From Salinarimonadaceae bacterium (GTDB taxonomy: Bacteria; Pseudomonadota; Alphaproteobacteria; Rhizobiales; Beijerinckiaceae): a stretch of 32,238 bases of DNA. This document shows positions 7,496 through 14,454 of this stretch, piece by piece (within the stretch, counting starts at the first letter, position 1; each line of letters opens with the position of its first letter). Position numbers and translations under genes: made by a program. The stretch is from NCBI GenBank assembly GCA_007693435.1, contig REDO01000140.1, positions 1 to 32,238 of the forward strand, read 5' to 3'. The notes under the pieces are model-generated. The model was given only the letters and a program-made list of their open reading frames with translations, did not search any database and was not told the DNA's origin.

Positions 7496-7894
7496 TCAGC
7501 CGGCGCCCTCACCCTTTTCCGCCTCGATCTCGGCGAGCGTCGCCTTGGCGACGCGGAAGGATTCGATCATCGCGGGCACGCCGCAATAGATGCCGACCTG
7601 GAGCAGGACCTCCTTGATCTCGTCCTTCGTCAGCCCGTTGTTGATCGCGCCGCGCACGTGCAGGCCGAGTTCGTGGGGGCGGTTCAGGGCGCTGAGCAGG
7701 GCGAGGTTGACGATCGAGCGCGTGCGCCGGTCAATTCCTTCACGGCCCCAGATTTCGCCCCAGCAATAGGTGGTGACGATCTGTTGGAGCTCCTGCGTGA
7801 AATCGTCCGCGCTTGCGAGCGCCTTGTCGACATGGGCCGCGCCCAGCGTCTCGCGCCGGATCTTCAGCCCCTTCTCGTACATCGCGTCGTCCAT
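7496..7894 (-). CDS. Carboxymuconolactone decarboxylase family protein (PcaC-like)
   Basis: A 132-residue all-helical CMD-family protein. The core HVRGAINNGLTKDEIKEVLL followed by QVGIYCGVPA matches gamma-carboxymuconolactone decarboxylase (PcaC) rather than AhpD, which would carry a CxxC pair. The start at 7894 (MDDAMYEKGLKIRR) matches PcaC N-termini and follows gaggaggg; the ATG at 7930 has poorer support. No other protocatechuate-branch genes are nearby, so a role in a different decarboxylation or lactone step is possible. It is 121 bp downstream of a co-directional LysR gene and convergent with the TRAP operon on its other side. Confidence 0.85.
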   Translation of the reverse strand: MDDAMYEKGLKIRRETLGAAHVDKALASADDFTQELQQIVTTYCWGEIWGREGIDRRTRSIVNLALLSALNRPHELGLHVRGAINNGLTKDEIKEVLLQVGIYCGVPAMIESFRVAKATLAEIEAEKGEGAG

Positions 7895-8015
7895 ATTCAG
7901 ACCCTCCTCGCTTGCTTGCGTGAAGGTCATTTAGGAGCCGAACGGCGGCGCTGGCTATGGGAGAACGACGATCCCCGGACGGGCGCATTCCCGGAACGCC
8001 GGCGGGAGCGACGGC

Positions 8016-8936
8016 TCAAGAGGGTGTGAAATCGCGATTCTGGACCTCGGACAGGCGGCGCTCGGCCTCGCCCTTGAACACGGTCAGGAAATCGTTCGTC
8101 AGACGAGACGGCAGGCGCTGCTTCGGCAGGATCGCCGCAAGGTGAAGCCGAACCGTCGGCTGGAAAGGGCGGATCGCGAGATCAGCGTAGCGTCCGGATG
8201 AGACCGTCAATTCGTCGAGGAGCGCGGTGCCCCAGCCCTCCTGCACGAGGCGGGCCGCGACGTTGAGGAAGCGCGTCTCCACCGTCGGCGAATAGGGCGT
8301 CCCCGCCTTTTCGAAGGCGTCGGCGATGAGAAGGCCGATGCTGTTCGACGTCTGCGGCGCGACCAGCCGGAAATCGCGCAGGTCGGCGGGAGTGACGAAG
8401 GGGAGCGACGCGAGCGGCCCGTTCGCCTCGCAGACGCAGACGGTCGTCAGGTCGGCCATCGGAACCAGCGTCAGCCCATGACGGTCATGCGCCTCCATGC
8501 CGAAGCCGATATCGGCGAGGCCCGTCTCGACCGCGTCGAGCACGCTCTCCAGAGGGCGGGTGTCGAGGGAGAGATAGACGGACGGATGGGCTGTGAGGAA
8601 CTTCATCATCACGCCGGGCAGGATCGATTCCGACAGCTCCGCCGTCGCCACGACCCGCACCCGCCCGATACGCCCCGCGCGCAGGTCGGCGGCGCGCTGG
8701 TTGAGCGCCTGCTGGTGCATGAAGAGCGGTTCGGCCTCGTCGAGGAGGATCTTGGCCTCCTGCGTCGGCACGAGCCGGTTGCTCACCCGTTCGAACAGCC
8801 TGAAGCCGAGCTGCGACTCCATATGCTTGATGGCGTTGCTGACGGCCGATTGCGACATCGACAATTCTTCGGCGGCGGCGATGGTCGTGCGGAATCGCAT
8901 CACCGCGCTGAAGATTTCGAGCTGCCTCAGATTCAT
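8016..8936 (-). CDS. LysR-type transcriptional regulator at the end of the CoA operon
   Basis: A 306-residue LysR regulator with an N-terminal winged helix (MNLRQLEIFSAVMRFRTTIA, then AAEELSMSQSAVSNAIKHME) and a ligand-binding domain starting near VRVVATAELSESILPGVM. ATG 8936 follows GGAG by about 8 bases. Only 36 bp separate it from the last enzyme gene of the long upstream operon in the same direction, so it is probably co-transcribed. It is therefore a candidate regulator of blocks E and F. Its effector is not known. Confidence 0.88.
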   Translation of the reverse strand: MNLRQLEIFSAVMRFRTTIAAAEELSMSQSAVSNAIKHMESQLGFRLFERVSNRLVPTQEAKILLDEAEPLFMHQQALNQRAADLRAGRIGRVRVVATAELSESILPGVMMKFLTAHPSVYLSLDTRPLESVLDAVETGLADIGFGMEAHDRHGLTLVPMADLTTVCVCEANGPLASLPFVTPADLRDFRLVAPQTSNSIGLLIADAFEKAGTPYSPTVETRFLNVAARLVQEGWGTALLDELTVSSGRYADLAIRPFQPTVRLHLAAILPKQRLPSRLTNDFLTVFKGEAERRLSEVQNRDFTPS

Positions 8937-8972
8937 GCCGGCTCCATGGCTGACGCTGGCCCTGCGGCGCCG

Positions 8973-9275
8973 TCATCCCGGAACGCCCTGCCCCCCGAAT
9001 GGCGAAAGACGCAGGCGCGTAAAGTTCGAGACGCGGCCCTCGAAAGGCCCGAAGCCCTTGATCGCATGAAATTCCGGCGTCTCATAGGCATCGGGACCGG
9101 TGATCTCGTAGACGGCGACGAAGCGCGGACCGCCCTCCAGATTGATGAAGCGCCGCGCCGACAGCCAGCCGGGACAGGCGAGGATGTCGGGCAGATGCGT
9201 TTCGTCGTACCAGCGGTGGAACGCCTCCTCGTCCTCAGCCGCGACGTCCACCATGACGATGTGGAGCTGCGCCAT
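8973..9275 (-). CDS. Small dimeric alpha/beta-barrel protein (EthD/DUF4286-like)
   Basis: A 100-residue protein with the ferredoxin-like dimeric barrel pattern. The segment FHRWYDETHLPDILACPGWL followed by SARRF is typical of EthD/DUF4286-type proteins, which often accompany catabolic operons. The start overlaps the stop of the preceding lyase gene as TGATG (ATG at 9275), implying translational coupling; a GTG one codon earlier at 9278 is possible. A role in degrading or isomerising a pathway intermediate is plausible. No specific reaction can be assigned. Confidence 0.7.
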   Translation of the reverse strand: MAQLHIVMVDVAAEDEEAFHRWYDETHLPDILACPGWLSARRFINLEGGPRFVAVYEITGPDAYETPEFHAIKGFGPFEGRVSNFTRLRLSPFGGQGVPG

Positions 9276-10204
9276 CACATAAGCTCTGCCGCGACGAGCG
9301 CCCCGCGCAAGGCGCTCACCTCCTCGCCCGAAAGCGCCTCGATCGGCGAGCGCGAGGTCGGCGCGGCGAGGCGGCCGAGCAGTACGAGGCAGGTCTTGAG
9401 GCGGATCGTCGCGAGGTGGCCGGGCGCGCCGTATACGATGCGGGCGAGTTCGTAGAGCCGCTCGTGCAGCGCCCGGCCCGCCGCCATGTCGCCGGCGAGC
9501 ACTGCGCGCTCCAGCGCGACGATCATCTCGGGGGCGACGGCCGCAAGGCTGACGAGGCTGCCGTCGCTGCCGATCACGAAGCAGGTGAACAGATGCTCGT
9601 CGCCCGACGCCATGACGCCGACATCGGGGCGCAGGCGCTTCGTCAGGCGTCGCGTCGCGTCGTAGGCGGCCGTCTCCCAGCTGCCCTCCTTGATGCCGAC
9701 GACGCTCTCGATTTCGAGCAGGCCCGCAAGCGTCTTCGCGGAGAACGCCGTGCGGCCGGAACCGACCGAGCCCTGGAAGAGGAAGAGCGGCAGGCCCGAG
9801 GCATTCGCCACCGCGCGGTGATGCTCCTGGATCACGCGCTCGTCGGCGCCCAGCGCCCAGGAATAGGGCGGAAACACCATGACCGAATCTGCGCCCGCCT
9901 CCGCCGCGTCCTCGGCGAGGCGGGCGGCGATGTCCGTGCGCTCCGCGTTGATCCCGGCGACGACCTTGCGCTCGCCGGAGACGCTGCGCGCCGTGCGCAC
10001 GACGAGGGCGAGCTCGTCACGGTCGAGCGCGTAGTTCTCGCCCGCATGCCCGTTGACGAGAAGCCCCGTCATGCCCTCCGTGTTGACGACGCCGTCGAGA
10101 TGGCGCGCGAGCGCCTCCTCGTCGATCGCGCCGTCTGCCCGCATCGGACAGATGGTCGAGGCGTAGACGCCGCCCCAAGGGTGCGTCTGGCGGATTTCGC
10201 TCAT
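9275..10204 (-). CDS. DHDPS/N-acetylneuraminate lyase family protein A (Tyr to Phe variant)
   Basis: A 309-residue class I aldolase-type TIM barrel of the dihydrodipicolinate synthase/NAL superfamily. Members form a Schiff base between a lysine and a 2-oxo acid and then condense or cleave. K172 (VVGIKEGS) is the Schiff-base lysine. The substrate loop is VNGHAGENYAL, in place of the usual GTTGE. The conserved tyrosine of ILYNxP is phenylalanine here (LPLFLFQGS, F143), as in the adjacent paralogue. That argues for a modified mechanism or substrate, and against lysine biosynthesis. It lies 39 bp after its paralogue and is coupled to the EthD-like gene. Confidence 0.85.
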   Translation of the reverse strand: MSEIRQTHPWGGVYASTICPMRADGAIDEEALARHLDGVVNTEGMTGLLVNGHAGENYALDRDELALVVRTARSVSGERKVVAGINAERTDIAARLAEDAAEAGADSVMVFPPYSWALGADERVIQEHHRAVANASGLPLFLFQGSVGSGRTAFSAKTLAGLLEIESVVGIKEGSWETAAYDATRRLTKRLRPDVGVMASGDEHLFTCFVIGSDGSLVSLAAVAPEMIVALERAVLAGDMAAGRALHERLYELARIVYGAPGHLATIRLKTCLVLLGRLAAPTSRSPIEALSGEEVSALRGALVAAELM

Positions 10205-10243
10205 TGTCTTTCTTCCCCCTGCGATGTTGTTCTCAGCCGTTGC

Positions 10244-11173
10244 TCAGGCTTTCAGCCCGCTTCGCGCAACGACCGCTTCGACCGCCGCCTCGATCTCGGG
10301 GCGCACAGGCACGAGCGGCAGGCGCGGACGCGCGTTCTCGATGATCCCGAGCGCGCGCAGCCCCACCTTGATGCGGGTATGCATGTCGATGATCGGCGCG
10401 GCGCCGTAGACGCTGCGCACGATCGGATGGAGGCGGTCGCTCGCCGCGCGCATGGCCGCAAGGTCGAGGGCCTCGGATGCGTTCCACAGATCGGAGAGCC
10501 AGTGCGGCGTGAGACTCGCGAGCCCCGAGAGCAGCCCGTCGGCGCCGACCGCGAGCTGCGGCAGGAACCAGTCGAAATTCGAGGGCAGCATCGCGACATC
10601 CGGGCAATTGGCCTTCAGCGCGCGATAATTCTCCTCGTAGGCGAGCATGGTCGCGCTGCCCTCCTTGACCGCGATCACCTTCGGCAACGAGGCGATCGCG
10701 ACGAGGGCCTGCGTCGAGTAGCCGAAACCGGAGGCGAGCGCGTACTGGAAGATGGAGGCCGGCAGATCGACGGCGGAAGTGACCGCGCCGTAATAGGCGA
10801 CGGGCGCATCGGGCGTCGCCGCCGCCCCGCCGCCGAGCGCGGCGGGCGGAAACATCACGTAGCAATCGGCGCCCGCCGCTTCCGCCGCGCGGGCCTGCGC
10901 GATCGCGTCGTCGACGCCGTGGGGCACGACGCCGGCGAGCAGCGGCTTGTCGCGCCCGATCACCTCGCGCGTGAAGCGGATCACCTGCGAACGCTCATCC
11001 TGCGAGAGCGAAGTCGCTTCGCCCGCATGGCCGTTGACGAACACGGCCGCGACGCGGTCGGTCAGCGCGCAATATTCGAGCACGCGGCGGAAGCCTCTCC
11101 AGTCGATGGCGCCGGACGCCTCGAAGGGCAGGATTGTCGCGACGGTGACGCCGCGCAGATGGGTATGGTCCAT
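10244..11173 (-). CDS. DHDPS/N-acetylneuraminate lyase family protein B (Tyr to Phe variant)
   Basis: A second 309-residue member of the DHDPS/NAL superfamily, next to and clearly paralogous with the gene at 9275-10204. K170 (VIAVKEGS) is the Schiff-base lysine. The loop VNGHAGEATSL matches the paralogue's VNGHAGE. The tyrosine position is again phenylalanine (LPASIFQYA, F142). ATG 11173 lies 5 bases after the stop of the MaoC gene; GTG 11182, overlapping that stop, is an alternative. A long N-terminal extension in the same frame runs through the MaoC gene and is spurious. Two divergent copies side by side may form a heteromer or act on successive or stereoisomeric substrates. Confidence 0.85.
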   Translation of the reverse strand: MDHTHLRGVTVATILPFEASGAIDWRGFRRVLEYCALTDRVAAVFVNGHAGEATSLSQDERSQVIRFTREVIGRDKPLLAGVVPHGVDDAIAQARAAEAAGADCYVMFPPAALGGGAAATPDAPVAYYGAVTSAVDLPASIFQYALASGFGYSTQALVAIASLPKVIAVKEGSATMLAYEENYRALKANCPDVAMLPSNFDWFLPQLAVGADGLLSGLASLTPHWLSDLWNASEALDLAAMRAASDRLHPIVRSVYGAAPIIDMHTRIKVGLRALGIIENARPRLPLVPVRPEIEAAVEAVVARSGLKA

Positions 11174-11178
11174 GATCG

Positions 11179-11610
11179 TCACGCTACCTTCGGGCGGGGA
11201 TATTTGAGTGTGGCGCGGGCCTTCAGCACTTCGCGGCCCTCCTCGTTGACGGCGGAGGCCTCCCAGACGAGCGTGCGCGTGTCCTCGTGCTTCTCGGCGA
11301 TCCAGACGTCGATGGTGATGGTGTCGCCGTAGAAGACCGGCCCGGTGAACCAGAACCGATCCTCGATGGAGACGCCGAGCACGCCCGCGAGCTCGGCCGA
11401 CAGGACGCTCGTGCACAGCGCGGCGACCATGACGCCGGGCGCGAGGCGTTTGCCGAAGCGGGTGCCGGCGGCGTAGCTCTCGTCGATATGCACGGGGCCG
11501 AAATCGCCGGTCGCGGCGATGTAGAGCGCGCCGTCGGCCTCGGTCACCGTCTTCGAGACGGATACGCGGTCGCCCACGGAGAGGTCGGCGAAGGGAATGA
11601 CGTCATACAT
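11179..11610 (-). CDS. MaoC-type enoyl-CoA hydratase (hotdog, catalytic residues present)
   Basis: A 143-residue hotdog-fold protein of the MaoC/R-specific enoyl-CoA hydratase family. The hydratase-2 motif is intact: TGDFGPVHIDESYA, with D36 and H41 as the catalytic pair. It would hydrate an enoyl-CoA or dehydrate a 3-hydroxyacyl-CoA. The preceding gene, 10 bases upstream, encodes a second hotdog protein of similar length in which both residues are changed. The two are likely subunits of one heteromeric hydratase, with this one as the catalytic partner. Confidence 0.85.
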   Translation of the reverse strand: MYDVIPFADLSVGDRVSVSKTVTEADGALYIAATGDFGPVHIDESYAAGTRFGKRLAPGVMVAALCTSVLSAELAGVLGVSIEDRFWFTGPVFYGDTITIDVWIAEKHEDTRTLVWEASAVNEEGREVLKARATLKYPRPKVA

Positions 11611-11620
11611 GGCCGCCCCC

Positions 11621-12034
11621 TCAAGCGGGCGAGACGGGAACGAGAACCGCCTCGCCGGTGGAGAGTGAGGTCCCGTCGCTCCTGAGCGAGAGCGCGAAGA
11701 CGAGCCGGCCCGCCTCGCTCGACGTCAGCGTCGCGCTCGCCTCGACGGAGGCGCCGACCGGAACCGCGCGCTCGAACGCGATCGACCAGCGCTCGATGCG
11801 ATGGCCCGGGCCCGCGAGCCGCGACAGGCAGGTCGAGAGCAGCGAGGCGGCGGCGAGCTCGAACACCGCCATGTCGGCAAGCCCCGCCTCGCGCGCCTTG
11901 ACGCGGTCGACGTAGAGCCCGCCGAGATTGCCGCTGATGCCGGTGAACATCGCCTGCTCGGCGACCGTCATCGTCTTGCGGAAGGTCACCGCATCGCCGA
12001 TTTTCGGGGGCGTGAAGCTGTTCTTGAGCGTCAT
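11621..12034 (-). CDS. MaoC-like hotdog protein with degenerate active site
   Basis: A 137-residue MaoC-like hotdog protein. It aligns residue for residue with the next gene's product around the active site: TGISGNLGGLYVDRVKA against ATGDFGPVHIDESYA. The catalytic Asp36 is Asn36 and the catalytic His41 is Tyr41. On family knowledge it should not be an active hydratase alone. A structural or substrate-binding role beside the intact partner fits, as in heterodimeric (3R)-hydroxyacyl dehydratases such as mycobacterial HadAB/HadBC. It starts 21 bases after the acyl-CoA dehydrogenase gene. Confidence 0.75.
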   Translation of the reverse strand: MTLKNSFTPPKIGDAVTFRKTMTVAEQAMFTGISGNLGGLYVDRVKAREAGLADMAVFELAAASLLSTCLSRLAGPGHRIERWSIAFERAVPVGASVEASATLTSSEAGRLVFALSLRSDGTSLSTGEAVLVPVSPA

Positions 12035-12055
12035 TTTTCTTCTCCTCGCCCGCGA

Positions 12056-13219
12056 TCAGATCGCGAGGCCGTTCTTGATGACGCTGCGGGCGATGAGCAT
12101 GCGGTGGATCTCCGACGTGCCGTCGTAGATGCGCGTCACGCGCGCGTCGCGGTAGATTCGCTCGAGCGGCAGGTCCTTGCTGAAGCCGTAGCCGCCGAAG
12201 ACCTGGATGCCGCGATCCGCCACCTGCCCCAGCATCTCGGAGGCGTAGACCTTGATCATCGAGACCTTGTCGCGCGGGTCGAGGCCGAGATCGATGTCGC
12301 GGGCGCAGTCGAGCACCATGCTGCGCGTCGCGTAGATCTCGATCGCGGAATCGGCGATCATCTTTTGCACCATCTGGAAATCGCCGATGGGCTGGCCGAA
12401 CTGCTTGCGCGACGCCGCGTGCTGGCGCATCAGCTCGAGCACGCGTTGCGCCATGCCCGTACAGCGGGCTCCGATATGGCAGAGACGGATCGAGGACACG
12501 CTCTGCATGATGAGCTTGAAGCCGCCGCCGACCTCGCCAAGCACGGCGCCCTCGGGGATGCGGCAATCGGAGAAGACGAGTTCCGCGTGGCCGTAGCCGC
12601 GATGGCCCATCATCGCCTGCTTGCGCGCGACGGAGAAACCGGGCGTGTCCCTGTCGACGAGGAAGAGCGTGATCCCGCCGCGCGCGCGCTTCCCGGGATC
12701 GGTGAGCGCCATCACGATGGTGAAGTCGGCGATGTCGCCGTCGCTGATGAAGTGCTTCGTGCCGTTCAGCACCCACTCGCCGTTCTCGAGCCGCGCCGTG
12801 GTCGAGATCGCGGCGGCGTCGGAACCAGCGCCCGGCTCGGTGATCGCCATGGCGCAGATCTTGTCGCCCTTGACGACCGGATAAAGGTAGTGCTCGCGCT
12901 GGGCCGGCGTGCAGGCCATCAGCATCGGATAGGCTTGGCCGAAGATGCGGCGGATAAGCGCATCGGAGGTCTGGCCAAGCTGCTCCTCGACGAGGCACAT
13001 GTCGAAGGTCGTGAGCCCCCCGCCGCCGACTTCTTCCGGCATGTTCAGCGCGTAGAGACCGAGATCGATCGCCTCACGCTTGAGGATCGCGAGCTTTTCC
13101 TGCGGAATGGCGGCGCTCTCCTCGACCTCCATCTCGAGCGGCTGGACCTTTTCCCGGATGAATCGGCCAATGGTGTCGACCACCATCCGGATCTCGTCGG
13201 AAACCAGTGTGCTGCTCAT
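12056..13219 (-). CDS. Acyl-CoA dehydrogenase family flavoprotein (Asp at base position)
   Basis: A 387-residue acyl-CoA dehydrogenase. It shows the FAD-loop signature AMAITEPGAGSDAA and the second signature IQVFGGYGFSKDLPLERIYR. Near the C-terminus the usual catalytic glutamate of YEGT is aspartate (IYDGTSEIHR, D366), so the active base may be this Asp or a residue elsewhere. It would insert a 2,3 double bond into an acyl-CoA, supplying substrate for the hotdog hydratase encoded next. ATG 13219 overlaps the CoA-transferase stop by 4 bases (ATGA). A longer reading frame starting at 13459 runs into that gene and is spurious. Confidence 0.9.
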   Translation of the reverse strand: MSSTLVSDEIRMVVDTIGRFIREKVQPLEMEVEESAAIPQEKLAILKREAIDLGLYALNMPEEVGGGGLTTFDMCLVEEQLGQTSDALIRRIFGQAYPMLMACTPAQREHYLYPVVKGDKICAMAITEPGAGSDAAAISTTARLENGEWVLNGTKHFISDGDIADFTIVMALTDPGKRARGGITLFLVDRDTPGFSVARKQAMMGHRGYGHAELVFSDCRIPEGAVLGEVGGGFKLIMQSVSSIRLCHIGARCTGMAQRVLELMRQHAASRKQFGQPIGDFQMVQKMIADSAIEIYATRSMVLDCARDIDLGLDPRDKVSMIKVYASEMLGQVADRGIQVFGGYGFSKDLPLERIYRDARVTRIYDGTSEIHRMLIARSVIKNGLAI

Positions 13220-14454
13220 CGGGAGGACGCCTTTTCTTCTTGGTTTGCGCTCATCTGGCCGGCCTCGCCTGAAACAGGCGCGCGGATCACGCCCTGCGCC
13301 GCGAGGCGCTCGATCTCGTCCGCGCGGAAACCCGCCTCGGCGAGGATCTCGCGGCTGTCGCAGCCGGGTTCGAGCGGCATGGTCCGCAAGCCCGGAACGG
13401 CGCCGTCGTAGCGCAGCGGATGGGCGACGAGGCGCGCCTCGGAATCGCCGACACGGCAATGCGTGAACACGCCCAGATGCTGCGCCTGCCGGTCCTGGAC
13501 GAGGTCGTCGTAGCTTTGCACGCGCTCGTGCCAGATCCCGTGCGCGTCGAAGCGCGCGGACAGGTCGGCGAAGGTCCGGCCGGCGAGTTCGCGCGCGACG
13601 GCGGCGGCGTAGCGCTCGCGCTCAGCGTAGCGGTCGATCTCGACGAGCGCGCGCAGCGCCTCGCTGTCGAGCGCTTGCGCCAGCTTTCCCGGATCGTTCA
13701 TCGAGAGCACGACATGGCCGTCGGCGATGGCGTATGCGCCGTAGGGGGCGTCGTGATACCAGCTGCCGACATTCGGCCCCCGGCTCATGACGTCGCCCTC
13801 GGCGCGGCGGGCGAAATACTTGGTGATCGCCTCGCTCTGGAGATCGACGCCGGCCTGGAACAGGCTTGCCTCGACCCGCGTCCCCTCTCCCGTCTGGAGC
13901 TTGCGCACGAAAGCCGCAAGCACGCCCATAGCCAGAAGCGCCGCGCCGTGCTGGTCGACCACCGCCGCGCCGACGATGGTCGGCCCCGCCTCACGCGAAC
14001 CCGTCGCCGCCACGAGCCCCGAGCGCGCCTGCATCAGGAGGTCTTGGCCAGGCCGGCCTGCGTCTGGCCCGTCGGCGCCAAGCCCCGTGGCGGAGGCGTA
14101 GATGATGTCGGGCCTGCGCGCGCGGATCGCCTCGTAGCCGAAGCCGAGCCGGTCGAGCACGCCGGGGCGAAAATTCTCGACGATCACGTCGGCGCCGTCG
14201 ATGAGCCTGAGCATCACCTCGCGCGCCTCGGGGTTCTTGAGGTCGATCGCGAGGCTGCGCTTGTTGCGGTTGGCCGAGAGCATGAAGGCGCTCACGCCCT
14301 CGACATAGGAATCCCCGCCCGACCAGCGCCGCTCGAAGGCGCCGCCCAAAGGTTCGATCTTCACGACGTCCGCGCCCATATCCGCCAGATACTGCGTGGC
14401 CGCGGGGCCTTGCAGATAGTGGCAGAAGCTGATGACGCGCATCGCCAGCTTCAT
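13216..14454 (-). CDS. Class III (CaiB/BaiF family) CoA-transferase, copy 1
   Basis: A 412-residue family III CoA-transferase. The catalytic aspartate that forms the acyl anhydride is D138 (RPGQDLLMQA). Other hallmarks are the opening helix GPAATQYLADMGADVVKIEP, the NRNKRSLAIDLK segment and IVENFRPGVLDRLG. The family moves CoA between carboxylates such as succinate, formate/oxalate, carnitine or malate. It overlaps both neighbours by 4 bases (ATGA at 14451-14454 and 13216-13219), so translation is coupled. It is paralogous to the preceding gene; the pair may form a heteromer or act on different acids. Confidence 0.92.
   Translation of the reverse strand: MKLAMRVISFCHYLQGPAATQYLADMGADVVKIEPLGGAFERRWSGGDSYVEGVSAFMLSANRNKRSLAIDLKNPEAREVMLRLIDGADVIVENFRPGVLDRLGFGYEAIRARRPDIIYASATGLGADGPDAGRPGQDLLMQARSGLVAATGSREAGPTIVGAAVVDQHGAALLAMGVLAAFVRKLQTGEGTRVEASLFQAGVDLQSEAITKYFARRAEGDVMSRGPNVGSWYHDAPYGAYAIADGHVVLSMNDPGKLAQALDSEALRALVEIDRYAERERYAAAVARELAGRTFADLSARFDAHGIWHERVQSYDDLVQDRQAQHLGVFTHCRVGDSEARLVAHPLRYDGAVPGLRTMPLEPGCDSREILAEAGFRADEIERLAAQGVIRAPVSGEAGQMSANQEEKASSR

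Noticed and set aside
9275-11173. Lysine-biosynthetic dapA duplicates
   Set aside because: The Tyr relay residue is missing, the GTTGE loop is replaced, and the operon is CoA-based and catabolic.
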